Shown: piece after piece, positions 7,633 through 15,596 of the stretch
How positions within the stretch are numbered: position 1 is the stretch's first letter
How the letters are laid out: every line of letters begins with the position of its first letter
Assembly (NCBI GenBank): GCA_964549995.1
Contig: CAZJXF010000049.1
Span: forward strand, 1 to 23,469
Direction of reading: 5' to 3'
Source: Desulfatirhabdium sp964549995
GTDB lineage: Bacteria > Desulfobacterota > Desulfobacteria > Desulfobacterales > Desulfatirhabdiaceae
Length of the DNA stretch: 23,469 bases
Position numbers and translations under genes: made by a program
The notes under the pieces: model-generated
The model's input: the letters and a program-made list of their open reading frames with translations, nothing else
The model's database searches: none
Told to the model about the DNA's origin: nothing

Positions 7633-7636
7633 TTCA

Positions 7637-7754
7637 TGACGGCTTCGCAAAAAGGCGCCACCTCCCGATTTTCTTCCAATGCCGGGCTTCCAGCAGGAGG
7701 GCGGGTGGTGTTTTGCGAAGCTGTCCATATCTTGGACTTTTTGTGAGATCATCG
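7637..7754 (-). repeat. Hairpin MITE-like element, short copy C2 (about 118 bp, inverted)
   Basis: It begins exactly 4 bases (TTCA) after copy C1. The sequence is the reverse complement of the right arm and right end of copy B, through the stretch GGGCTTCCAGCAGGAGGGCG. It then jumps to a degenerate left terminus, GACTTTTTGTGAGATCATCG at 7735-7754. About 195 bases of the centre, including loop and inner stem, are missing. It is an internal-deletion derivative of the B subfamily lying against a complete C-subfamily copy. Confidence 0.75.
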
Positions 7755-7769
7755 TTTCTTAGAAAATAC

Positions 7770-7803
7770 AGAAGGGGAACCCAGAATGCAGGGTTCCCCT
7801 TCT
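7770..7803 (-). terminator. Terminator of the qmoABC operon
   Basis: A perfect 13-bp stem (7770-7782 with 7791-7803) with an 8-base loop stands 37 bases past the qmoC stop. On the minus strand it is followed by GTATTTTCT, only moderately T-rich. It may also stop plus-strand transcription leaving the repeats. Confidence 0.75.
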
Positions 7804-7839
7804 ATGCTTTAGGAAGCGGCGGATCGAACGAGTCAGTTC

Positions 7840-8973
7840 TTACTTTCTTCCGGCATACTCCGCATAGGCCATGGCCACCGTCCGATAAACCAGATGTGCC
7901 AGCTTCGAGAACGGCACATAGGCGAAGAGGCAGAAGACGAATACGAGGTGAATAAAATACAGGAGATAGGACAGCCAGGCCACGCCGCCGAGCCGGGTCA
8001 TTTCGGTGAGAAGTCCGGTCACACCGAGGCCGAAGGCAAGCCCGATCAACTGCCAATCTTTATATGTGCTGACCTGGTCTTTTTTGGCCAAACGCGTCTT
8101 GATCATCAAACCGCTTCCGATGACCAGGGCGATACCGCTGAGATTGGCGAGCCACTTCACCGGATTGAGTTGACTGTAAGGCCCATGGATCTGGAAAATG
8201 TAGAGAACGACAAAAAAGATCGACGTTACAATGAACAGGCCGATGAATCCGAAGAAGACCATCATGTGAGCCGTCGCTCGGTCCTTGTTCTCGCCGCATT
8301 CGTTGAATTTGTCGTGACGCAGAATCTTCGGAATGACCCGGATGAGCGCATCGAGAAATCCTTTGGGATCGATCTTCTCCTGGTTCGTTTTTCCTTCGAT
8401 CAAAGCATTCTGGTGAATATCGGCCAAGAATCGCTTGAGACCCAGTGCAAAAACGGCGACCGCCCAAATGGAAAGCGGTATCATGATCATATCCACCAAC
8501 CAGGTCGAAAAGAAATGGGCATGGACGATTTCATCGCCTTTCGGATTGAAATGCAGCAGTCCGGTGATCAGACCCAAGACAATGAATACGACGACAGGAA
8601 TCGCCAGCAGAAGGGGCAGCTTCTTCGGATCGTTGACGGCCTTGGCAACAGCCTTCGGAACGGCGTATTCGGTGACGGCATAGGCTCGAAGGGCCGCCAG
8701 TACATCACCGGGCTTTGCCCCTCGGGGGCACTTGGTCGAGCAGTCGCCGCAATTGTGGCATAGCCAGATGTCGGCGTTTCCGACCACCTTGTCTTTCAAC
8801 CCCCAGGAAGTGGCGATCATTTCCTTACGGGGAAAGGGCCGGGTATCCGGAGAAATGGGGCAGACCACGGCACAGGTGGCGCATTGAAAGCATTTCTTGA
8901 CGTCACCGCCGCCCATGCGGGTCACTTCCTGGATGAACTCCAGATCGGGTTTGACTTGATACGCTTGCGTCAT
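7840..8973 (-). CDS. qmoC: QmoC, membrane cytochrome b / iron-sulfur subunit of the Qmo complex
   Basis: QmoC takes electrons from menaquinol through heme b and passes them by iron-sulfur clusters to QmoB and QmoA, for APS reduction. The 377-residue protein is a fusion. The HdrC-like N-terminus carries two [4Fe-4S] motifs (Cys 28/31/34/38 in CFQCATCAVVCP, Cys 72/75/78/82 in CHNCGDCSTKCP). The rest is a NarI-like domain with about six hydrophobic helices; histidines in and near the helices (for example HAHFF, TAHMM, FIHLV) are candidate heme ligands. GAGGAGG lies before the ATG. It is the last gene of qmoABC, 63 bases after qmoB. Confidence 0.95.
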   Translation of the reverse strand: MTQAYQVKPDLEFIQEVTRMGGGDVKKCFQCATCAVVCPISPDTRPFPRKEMIATSWGLKDKVVGNADIWLCHNCGDCSTKCPRGAKPGDVLAALRAYAVTEYAVPKAVAKAVNDPKKLPLLLAIPVVVFIVLGLITGLLHFNPKGDEIVHAHFFSTWLVDMIMIPLSIWAVAVFALGLKRFLADIHQNALIEGKTNQEKIDPKGFLDALIRVIPKILRHDKFNECGENKDRATAHMMVFFGFIGLFIVTSIFFVVLYIFQIHGPYSQLNPVKWLANLSGIALVIGSGLMIKTRLAKKDQVSTYKDWQLIGLAFGLGVTGLLTEMTRLGGVAWLSYLLYFIHLVFVFCLFAYVPFSKLAHLVYRTVAMAYAEYAGRK

Positions 8974-9002
8974 GAATCATCCTCCTCGAAACCAGCGTGA
9001 AG

Positions 9003-9027
9003 GGCCGGCGCCTGCAGGACGCCGGCC
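9003..9027 (-). other. GC-rich hairpin between qmoB and qmoC
   Basis: GGCCGGCG (9003-9010) pairs perfectly with CGCCGGCC (9020-9027) around a 9-base loop that is itself CCTGCAGG-like. It lies between the qmoB stop and the qmoC ribosome site and has no T tract, so it is not an intrinsic terminator. It may protect or process the mRNA. Confidence 0.55.
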
Positions 9028-9036
9028 GGTATCGAA

Positions 9037-11337
9037 TTAGAATCCCTTGAACGGGTTCGGGCCCAATTCTTCGATCTTGGCTGCAAATTCGTCGATGATC
9101 TGGGGGACCTTGTCGAATTCGTCGATGGCCAGCTCGAACTGCGCCACCCGTTCCACCTCGAGGGCCAACGATGCCAGCGCCTCTCCGATTTTCCGCATCC
9201 GGATGCTGGCAAGCTCGCTTCCCTTGACGAAATGGCACTGGTAATCGTCTCCGTGCTTGCAGCCCAAGAGGAAAGCTCCGTCCATGCCTTTGGACAAGGC
9301 TTCCTTGATCCAGGCCACATTCACGGAACCCAGGCAGCGGACCGGAATGAATCGGACATTGGGTGAATAGGTGCATCGATGGAGCCCGGCCATGTCGAGC
9401 GCCGGATAGGCATCGTTTTCGCAGACCAGAGCCAGAATGCGCAGCGGCGGCTCGTCATAATCGTCGGCAGTCGGTACACCGATGGCCTTGATCATGGAGC
9501 CGATCGTATCGATGTTGTAGTCGGCGAAACCGATAATTCGTTCCGGACATGCGCCCATACAGGTTCCGCATCTGCGGCACCGGGTCGGATTCGGCTTGGG
9601 AGTTCCGCGTTCATCGTCATCGAGTGCACCGAAGGGGCATTCTTCCGTGCACCGTTTGCATTGGGTGCAGCGAGCGAAGAAGAAATCCGGATACGTCATG
9701 TCTCCATAACGCGGATGGACGGCGACCCCTCGGTTGGCGCTTTCGATGCACTGGATGGCCTTCAGTGCCGCTCCTGCCGCATCCTCGATCGATTCTTCCA
9801 TCGTGAGGCTTCTGCGGATGGCCCCTGCCGCATAGATGCCGGTTCGCTGGGTTTCGTAGGGGAAGCAAATGTAGTTCGAGTCGGCATATTGATCGAAGAT
9901 GGCGTTGTCCCGGAAACCAGGGCCTTGTCGGTAAGCCAGGTTGATCACCGGATCATCTGCGGTGACAGGCACCATACCGGTTGCAAGCACCACCATGTCG
10001 GCATCGATTTGGATCTTTTCCCCCAAAAGCGTGTTGTCCGCCTCGACGACGAGGCCGTTGCCGTTCTTCGTCACGGAAACCACTTCGCCCTTGGTGAGGA
10101 AAATACCCGGATCCTGCTGGATGCTCTTGTAGAAATACTCCTGAAGGCCGGGGGTTCGCATGTGCTGATAGATCACATAGGCCTTGGCTTCCGGATCGTC
10201 TTCCCGGACGTATTTGGCCTGCTTCAGCGATACGAGGCTCGTCACCGATCCGGTATACGGAAAATCGGCATCATCGCCTTTTCCGGGGCTCTGAACGAAA
10301 ACAACGGACTTGACCGGTTTGCCGTCGGATGGCCGGACGACCTTGCCTTTGGCCGCCAGCTGTTCGAACTGGTGGTTCGTGACGACATCGGGGGAAGCGC
10401 CCCAACCCAAATGGTCGAATTCCCCTTCCTTGGGTTCGTAGGGACGCCAACCGGCTGCCAGTACGACTGCTCCGAATTTTTCGCCGTTCGGATCCAGGGT
10501 CAGAATGTCGTTCTTGCCCTTGTTGAACTCCTTATAACGCTCGATCAGCTGGTCTTTTTCGAGTTCTTTGCCGTTTTCGTCCACCCGCATTTCCGGAGGC
10601 AGCGGGAAGGGGACGTCAAATTCAATGGCTTCCCCGGGTTTCTTGAGCGTCACCGTAAAATCCCCCGGCTGTCCGGCGATTCGGGCGACAACCGTTTCCG
10701 TTTTCACCGTGATATTCGGTAGGGACTTCAACTCCGCCAATTTTTCGGCAAGCACCGGTTGGGCCATGTCGGTGAAGGGGGCATTCAAGGGAAGCTGCTT
10801 GCGGACTTTGGCCGCATATCCGCCCAACTGGGCTTCTTTTTCGACGATGGTGACATCGTATCCGGCTTTTGCCGCATCGATGGCAGCCGAAATGCCCGTG
10901 ATACCGCCGCCGATCACCAGAATCTTTCGGGTGAAGTTTTCGAGCTTGTAGGCTTCGGGCATTTTGACTTTCTTGAGTTTTTCCATGCTCATCTTGAGGT
11001 AGTCCTCGGCCATCATTTGCAGATGGTCGATTTCTTCCCCTTGTGTTTTCGGATGGGACCAGACGACCTGTTCCCTCAAATTGACCCGATCTACATAGCA
11101 CCCATCAAACCGGAACACGTCGAAATTGACCCGTCGCGAGCAGGCGGCGATGGCCATGTGGTTGATGCCGTCAGCCACTTCCTGCTGCAGAAACGCCACG
11201 CCTTCCTTGCCGCACAGAAACGGATGGGATTTGGCCTTGAAGCCTTCATCTTCTGCAACTTCACACAACTGATCGATGTTCAGGGCGTCTCCGATGCCAC
11301 AGCCCGTGCAGATATATGCACCATATTTCTTGCTCAT
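9037..11337 (-). CDS. qmoB: QmoB, flavin / iron-sulfur subunit of the Qmo complex
   Basis: QmoB is an HdrA-like cytoplasmic electron-transfer flavoprotein linking QmoC to QmoA and AprAB. In the 766-residue protein, an N-terminal domain with C10-TG-C13 precedes an FAD-binding Rossmann fold starting at VIGGGITGISAA (about 142). Two ferredoxin-type [4Fe-4S] motifs follow (CTQCKRCTEECP near 560 and CRRCGTCMGACP near 588). A C-terminal MvhD-like domain starts near 629, with cysteines in VCEND, VRCLG and GCKHGDDYQC. This is the standard QmoB architecture. AAGAGGAGG precedes the ATG. It follows qmoA by 13 bases. Confidence 0.95.
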   Translation of the reverse strand: MSKKYGAYICTGCGIGDALNIDQLCEVAEDEGFKAKSHPFLCGKEGVAFLQQEVADGINHMAIAACSRRVNFDVFRFDGCYVDRVNLREQVVWSHPKTQGEEIDHLQMMAEDYLKMSMEKLKKVKMPEAYKLENFTRKILVIGGGITGISAAIDAAKAGYDVTIVEKEAQLGGYAAKVRKQLPLNAPFTDMAQPVLAEKLAELKSLPNITVKTETVVARIAGQPGDFTVTLKKPGEAIEFDVPFPLPPEMRVDENGKELEKDQLIERYKEFNKGKNDILTLDPNGEKFGAVVLAAGWRPYEPKEGEFDHLGWGASPDVVTNHQFEQLAAKGKVVRPSDGKPVKSVVFVQSPGKGDDADFPYTGSVTSLVSLKQAKYVREDDPEAKAYVIYQHMRTPGLQEYFYKSIQQDPGIFLTKGEVVSVTKNGNGLVVEADNTLLGEKIQIDADMVVLATGMVPVTADDPVINLAYRQGPGFRDNAIFDQYADSNYICFPYETQRTGIYAAGAIRRSLTMEESIEDAAGAALKAIQCIESANRGVAVHPRYGDMTYPDFFFARCTQCKRCTEECPFGALDDDERGTPKPNPTRCRRCGTCMGACPERIIGFADYNIDTIGSMIKAIGVPTADDYDEPPLRILALVCENDAYPALDMAGLHRCTYSPNVRFIPVRCLGSVNVAWIKEALSKGMDGAFLLGCKHGDDYQCHFVKGSELASIRMRKIGEALASLALEVERVAQFELAIDEFDKVPQIIDEFAAKIEELGPNPFKGF

Positions 11338-11350
11338 GAATGACCTCCTC

Positions 11351-12628
11351 TTACCGTTTCTTCAGGGTTTGAATGGCTTTGAGGGCCATGCCCGTCGCAT
11401 TCTGGTTGCACGAAATCACGTCCGCCGGTTTGTTGGCACATCCGGTGGCGAACATGCCGCCTTTGGCGAAATCGTTCACGATGAAACCGTCATCCGTCAG
11501 ATGCAATTCGACAGGCAGCTTGGAAACGGCGGCCGTCGGCTGCATACCGGTTGCCAGAACGACCAGTTCGGCCGTGTGACGAATCTTTTCACCGGTAACA
11601 GCGTTTTCGGCGACGACTGTGATGTTGCCCGTTGCGGCATCTTCGGAAACTTCGGCAACCTTCCCTTTGATGAAGGAGACGTTCGCATCTTCCTTGATCT
11701 TTTTGTAGAACCTTTCGTACTTATAGCCCGGTGTCCGCAGATCGATGTAGAAAATGGCGATCTTGGCGTTCGGGTACCGCTCCCGGATATAGGTGACATG
11801 CTTCAGGGACGCCATGCAGCAGATATAGGAGCAGTAGGGCAGGTGGTTTTCGTCGCGGGAGCCTGCACACTGAACGAAAGCGACGGTTGCCGGTTCCTTC
11901 TGATCGGAGGGCCGAAGGATCTTGCCGCCGGTCGGTCCGGTTGTGGAGGCCATCCGCTCGAGCATCATGTTGGTGATGATGTTTTTGTAGCGGCCGAATC
12001 CAAGGTTGTCGATCCTGTGGGCGTCGTAGGGGACCCAGCCCGTTGCCCAGACGACGGCTCCGACCTTGAGGCTGACGTTCTTTGCCTGCATATCGAGATC
12101 GATGGCGTCGTACTTGCAGGTTTCCTTGCAGCGCTTGGCATCTTCTGTGCCGATGATGCGGGAAGACAAGACATAGCGGGCCGGGAAGGCCATGTCATGG
12201 GGAAGATAGGCCCCTTTGATCTTGTTCATGCCGAAGTTGAATTCGTTCGGAATTTCCGTCTGGCAGGCTTCCGCGCAGGCGCCGCAGCAGGTGCAGGCTT
12301 CGGTGACGTATCGGGGGTTGATCTTGATTGTCGCGGTATAGTCTCCCGGTTTTCCGTCGATGGCTTGGACTTCGGCCATCGTCAGGACCTTGATCCGGGG
12401 GTTGTCCTTGATTCTGCGGAAGTTGATCTCGAGTCCGCAGGTAGGCGGACAGAGTTTTGGAAAATACTGGTTCAACTGAGCCACCCGGCCGCCAAGATAC
12501 GGATTTTTTTCGATCAGATAGACTTCATATCCGACTTCTGCGGCTTCGAGGGCGGTGGTGATTCCGCTGATGCCTCCACCTACCACCAAAATACTTCCAC
12601 CGGCAGGTGCTGCTGTATCTGCTGTCAT
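11351..12628 (-). CDS. qmoA: QmoA, flavoprotein subunit of the Qmo complex
   Basis: QmoA is an HdrA-like FAD protein and the first gene of qmoABC; in the accepted model it contacts AprAB. The 425-residue protein opens with a Rossmann fold, VVGGGISGITTA (about 15-26). Conserved cysteines follow: C60-x3-C64 in KLCPPTCGLE, and a cluster at 112/114/115/118/122 (CTCCGACAEAC) that probably binds an iron-sulfur centre. A later KRCKETCKYDAID also looks cluster-related. GGAGGGA lies before the ATG. Transcription probably starts near 12681 from a promoter overlapped by a palindrome, separate from aprBA. Confidence 0.95.
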   Translation of the reverse strand: MTADTAAPAGGSILVVGGGISGITTALEAAEVGYEVYLIEKNPYLGGRVAQLNQYFPKLCPPTCGLEINFRRIKDNPRIKVLTMAEVQAIDGKPGDYTATIKINPRYVTEACTCCGACAEACQTEIPNEFNFGMNKIKGAYLPHDMAFPARYVLSSRIIGTEDAKRCKETCKYDAIDLDMQAKNVSLKVGAVVWATGWVPYDAHRIDNLGFGRYKNIITNMMLERMASTTGPTGGKILRPSDQKEPATVAFVQCAGSRDENHLPYCSYICCMASLKHVTYIRERYPNAKIAIFYIDLRTPGYKYERFYKKIKEDANVSFIKGKVAEVSEDAATGNITVVAENAVTGEKIRHTAELVVLATGMQPTAAVSKLPVELHLTDDGFIVNDFAKGGMFATGCANKPADVISCNQNATGMALKAIQTLKKR

Positions 12629-12687
12629 GCTGTCCCTCCGTGCTGAAAAGGTTTTCTGTTAGGCAATCGATCGGCCGAAACGCGAAG

Positions 12688-12715
12688 ATTCTAAGCGGCA
12701 AGCGATGACGGTCAA
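12688..12715 (-). promoter_or_regulatory. Predicted promoter of qmoABC
   Basis: Read on the minus strand, TTGACC (12710-12715) and TAGAAT (12688-12693) match 5 of 6 consensus bases each and are 16 bases apart. The start site would be near 12681, giving a leader of about 50 bases before qmoA. The -35 box is embedded in the palindrome at 12709-12728. Confidence 0.65.
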
Positions 12716-12728
12716 ACGCGTTTGACCG
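12709..12728. promoter_or_regulatory. Perfect 20-bp palindrome overlapping the qmoABC -35 box (candidate operator)
   Basis: The sequence CGGTCAAACGCGTTTGACCG is its own reverse complement over all 20 bases. Lying across the -35 box it would be well placed for a repressor. It does not match the Rex (TTGTGAA-type) or HcpR/Crp (TTGTGA-N6-TCACAA) sites I know. The regulator is unknown. Confidence 0.6.
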
Positions 12729-12775
12729 CCTGCGTCTGACGCCCCCTGCAGTGTGCGGCTCAGGCCGATCAGATG

Positions 12776-12814
12776 AAAAAAACCTCCAGGCACCTCAACC
12801 CAGGTGCCTGGAGG
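12776..12814 (-). terminator. Intrinsic terminator of aprBA
   Basis: A perfect 13-bp stem (12783-12795 with 12802-12814) with a 6-base loop is followed on the minus strand by seven T residues (12776-12782). It lies 49 bases past the aprA stop and separates aprBA from qmoABC transcriptionally. Confidence 0.95.
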
Positions 12815-12863
12815 CATCGTGACATGACGCTGTTAGGCTACATCTCGAAGGTTCTCCGTGGGA

Positions 12864-14843
12864 TCATGCATCCGGGAACAGTTTGATGTAGTCTTTCTTG
12901 AAGACGGACCATTGGCCGGTCTTCGGGTCATACTTGGAGTTGACGAAGCAGAACCAGTTGGCGTCATCCTGGCCCGGATAGTCGGCCTGATAATAGAAGC
13001 CGGGGTACCGGGTTTCCTTACGGAACTGGATGTGGCGCAGGTGGGCTTCTACGGTCCAGATACGGTGGTAGATTTCCCATGCACGCATCAGTTCGTGGAG
13101 GTCGCCGGCGGCCAGCTTTTCGCAGTCTTCCCGCATGGTTGCCAGAAGATCCATGACGATTTCGAGGTTCTTGGAGCTCGTCATGTAATAGGTGGCCGTT
13201 CCACCGCCGTATTCATGGGTGGCCTTCATCAGACGCAGGGCCATTCCGGACGGTTTCACGTAGTTGGGGTTGATGTCGACGGCCGTGGTGTAGTTGCAGT
13301 GATCGAGGAAGGTGTAGACCGGCTTGTAGACCATGTCCACGAGTTCTTTCGCTGTCTGCTTCAGGGTGGGTTTGAAATCGGCATGATCGCGCACGAAGCG
13401 GACCATCTGCTTGGCTGCGATTCGACCTTCGGCATGGGAACCGGAGGAGAATTTGTGACCGGAGCAGCCGACACCGTCACCGGCGGTGAACAGACCGATG
13501 ACCGTGGTCATGCGGTTGTAGACCTTGCCCTTGTCGCCCCATTTGTATGCGGCCGGGACCCAGTCATAGTCCGGACCCGATACCCACATACCGCAGCAGC
13601 CGGAGTGGGAGCCCAGCAGGTAGGGTTCGGTCGGCATGACTTCGGAATTCTTCTTCTCGGGTTCGGTGTTGGTGGCGCACCACAGGTTCGCCTGGCCGCA
13701 GGTCATATCGAGGAAGTCTTCCCAAGCTTCGGATTCGAGGTGCTTGAGTTCTTTCTTGTCGAGGGTCTTGGCGATTTCAGCCAGAGCGGTGACCGTATCC
13801 ATGATGATCGGGCCGCGGCCTGCCTTCATTTCGAAGAGCATCAGGTGGTTTCGGAGGCAGGTGGGGGTGACCGCAGCCGTTCCGTACGGAGCGTATTTCT
13901 GCAGTTCGGCCTTTGCGGCTTCGCTGGCGGCAAAGTTTTCACCCAAGCCGTTCAGGGTTTTGGCCTTGAACAGGAGGAACCATGCGCCGACCGGGCCGTA
14001 ACCGTCTTTGAACCGAGCCGGGGTGAACCGGTTTTCCATCATCGAGAGCTCGGCACCCACTTTCATGGCCATCGTATAGGTGGAACCGGCGTTCCATACC
14101 GGATACCATGCACGGCCTTTGCCTTCGCCGACGGACCGCGGCATGTAGATGTTGACCGCACCGCCGCAGGCCACCAGGATGGTCTTGGCTTTGATGATGT
14201 AAACTTTGTTTTCCCGAACGGAGAAACCGACGGCGCCTGCAATCTGATTGTCGTTGTTGGCGTCGAGCAGCAGTTCAACGATGAACACGCGCTCCAGAAT
14301 GTTTTCGACGCCCAGGGCCTTCTTGGCGGCTTCAGCGACGATCCGCTTGTAGGATTCGCCGTTGATCATGATCTGCCATTTGCCGGTGCGGACGGGTTTT
14401 GCGCCGGACTTCAGGGTTCCCATCTTGAGACCCTTCTTTCCGTCGAGGTTCTTGTTGTTTTCGTCTTTCTTCCAAATCGGAAGGCCCCATTCCTCGAACA
14501 GATGGACGGAGTCATCGACATGGCAGCCCAGGTCGAAGATCAGGTCTTCACGAACCAGGCCCATCAGGTCGTTACGAACCATCCGGACATAATCATCCGG
14601 CTTGTTTTCACCGATGTAGGTGTTGATGGCGGAGAGGCCCTGTGCGACGGCGCCGCTTCGTTCCATGGCAGCCTTGTCGACCAGGAGGATCTTCATGTCG
14701 TCGGATGCCCATTTCTTGACTTCGAATGCCGCACCGCAGGCTGCCATGCCACCGCCCACGATGAGGATATCGACTTCGCGCTCTTCAACTGCAGGATCCC
14801 TTACGGCCTTCGTTTCACCCAAAGGTTTGTTCGGTAATGCCAT
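12864..14843 (-). CDS. aprA: Adenylylsulfate (APS) reductase, alpha subunit
   Basis: AprA is the FAD subunit that reduces adenosine 5'-phosphosulfate to sulfite and AMP in dissimilatory sulfate reduction. The 659-residue protein has the usual length. The fumarate-reductase-like FAD fold begins with VDILIVGGGMAACGAA (24-39). The motif GSHSGCCGMWVSGP carries a histidine that I believe corresponds to the active-site histidine of the characterised enzymes, and NRFTPARFKDGYGPVG is the expected arginine-containing substrate segment. AGGAGGA lies before the ATG. It follows aprB by 63 bases and is ended by a strong terminator. It belongs to the strict sulfate-reducer type, next to qmo. Electrons come from AprB. 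Confidence 0.97.
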   Translation of the reverse strand: MALPNKPLGETKAVRDPAVEEREVDILIVGGGMAACGAAFEVKKWASDDMKILLVDKAAMERSGAVAQGLSAINTYIGENKPDDYVRMVRNDLMGLVREDLIFDLGCHVDDSVHLFEEWGLPIWKKDENNKNLDGKKGLKMGTLKSGAKPVRTGKWQIMINGESYKRIVAEAAKKALGVENILERVFIVELLLDANNDNQIAGAVGFSVRENKVYIIKAKTILVACGGAVNIYMPRSVGEGKGRAWYPVWNAGSTYTMAMKVGAELSMMENRFTPARFKDGYGPVGAWFLLFKAKTLNGLGENFAASEAAKAELQKYAPYGTAAVTPTCLRNHLMLFEMKAGRGPIIMDTVTALAEIAKTLDKKELKHLESEAWEDFLDMTCGQANLWCATNTEPEKKNSEVMPTEPYLLGSHSGCCGMWVSGPDYDWVPAAYKWGDKGKVYNRMTTVIGLFTAGDGVGCSGHKFSSGSHAEGRIAAKQMVRFVRDHADFKPTLKQTAKELVDMVYKPVYTFLDHCNYTTAVDINPNYVKPSGMALRLMKATHEYGGGTATYYMTSSKNLEIVMDLLATMREDCEKLAAGDLHELMRAWEIYHRIWTVEAHLRHIQFRKETRYPGFYYQADYPGQDDANWFCFVNSKYDPKTGQWSVFKKDYIKLFPDA

Positions 14844-14906
14844 ATGTCTTCCTCCTATGCGATTGGATCGTCTTGGAAATTACGAAATACGATTTTTGGG
14901 GTCAAA

Positions 14907-15344
14907 TTAGAGCAGGGCGATCGGCTTCGGAATCTGATAACCGTCGGCTTCTTCGGTTGACAGCAGCGGGCTGTCCAGATCCTTGCCTTTCAGATTCGGA
15001 TAGGCATTGGCTTCGCCTTCGGGGGTGGTACGGATGGGGAACTTGAAGCGTTTGATGACGCCGTTTCGGAATTTGCAGGTCCACATGACGTCTTCGGAGC
15101 TCATCATCGGCATGACGCTGCTGCCCAGCGGCACGAAATCGGAGTAGCCACGAACTTCAATGGCCTGGTTGGGGCAGATTTTGACGCAGGAAAAGCATTC
15201 CCAGCACTGATCCGGCTCCTGGTTGTAGGCCTTCATGGCCGTGGTGTCCAGAACCATGAGATCGTTGGGGCAAATGTACATGCATGCGGTTTTGTCTCCG
15301 CCTTTGCAACCGTCGCACTTTTCAGCAATTACGTAACTTGGCAT
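14907..15344 (-). CDS. aprB: Adenylylsulfate (APS) reductase, beta subunit
   Basis: AprB is the two-[4Fe-4S] ferredoxin-like subunit that feeds electrons to the AprA flavin. The 145-residue protein has both cluster motifs: Cys 10/13/21/25, with the insertion KGGDKTA between the second and third cysteine typical of AprB, and Cys 47/50/53/57 in CWECFSCVKICP. The C-terminal tail, about 85 residues with little similarity to ferredoxins, wraps AprA in known structures. AGGAGGT lies 9 bases before the ATG. It is first in the aprBA operon, with a leader of roughly 180 bases. Confidence 0.97.
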   Translation of the reverse strand: MPSYVIAEKCDGCKGGDKTACMYICPNDLMVLDTTAMKAYNQEPDQCWECFSCVKICPNQAIEVRGYSDFVPLGSSVMPMMSSEDVMWTCKFRNGVIKRFKFPIRTTPEGEANAYPNLKGKDLDSPLLSTEEADGYQIPKPIALL

Positions 15345-15529
15345 TTATGATACCTCCTGTTGTCTTGACTGTGATTGATACATCCCGAAAATGCCTGGAC
15401 AGACGTGAATGGGATCGACCGGGTTGCGCCACACCTCCCTTCCAATTGAGATTGAATGGTTCAATGGGCCATGGTATGCGGAAATACCGTGGGGGAAACG
15501 CCGAACGTTGAAAAATCTATAAGGTTTGA

Positions 15530-15558
15530 TGAATATCATCCCGGTTTTTTTCTGTCAA
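15530..15558 (-). promoter_or_regulatory. Candidate promoter of aprBA
   Basis: On the minus strand a consensus TTGACA (15553-15558) is followed after 17 bases by TATTCA (15530-15535), a partial -10. The -10 falls within a small inverted repeat GATGA-ATA-TCATC (15528-15540). The start site would be near 15523, leaving a leader of about 180 bases. The remainder of the 15345-15596 gap shows no gene and no clear terminator for pgsA. A hairpin (CCATGGTAT with ATACCGTGG, one mismatch) lies near 15468-15491. Confidence 0.5.
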
Positions 15559-15596
15559 GCACCATTTTCCTGGCATCTCAAACCCTCTTGCCGCAC

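Noticed and set aside
9379..10722. Long plus-strand frames opposite qmoB, and similar ones opposite qmoA (11276-12646) and the penicillin-binding protein gene (987-2162)
   Set aside because: They are shadows of clearly identified genes, without family motifs.
12709..12728. Rex or HcpR binding site
   Set aside because: The half-site CGGTCAAACG lacks the TTGTGA core of those regulators; the palindrome is reported without a named regulator.
12858..14837. A 659-codon open frame antisense to aprA
   Set aside because: It mirrors a highly conserved, codon-biased gene. Long antisense frames are expected in GC-rich genes, and it has no recognisable domain.
15345..15539. A 64-residue open frame ending right at the aprB start
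   Set aside because: It overlaps the predicted aprBA promoter, lacks a ribosome site and shows no family features.
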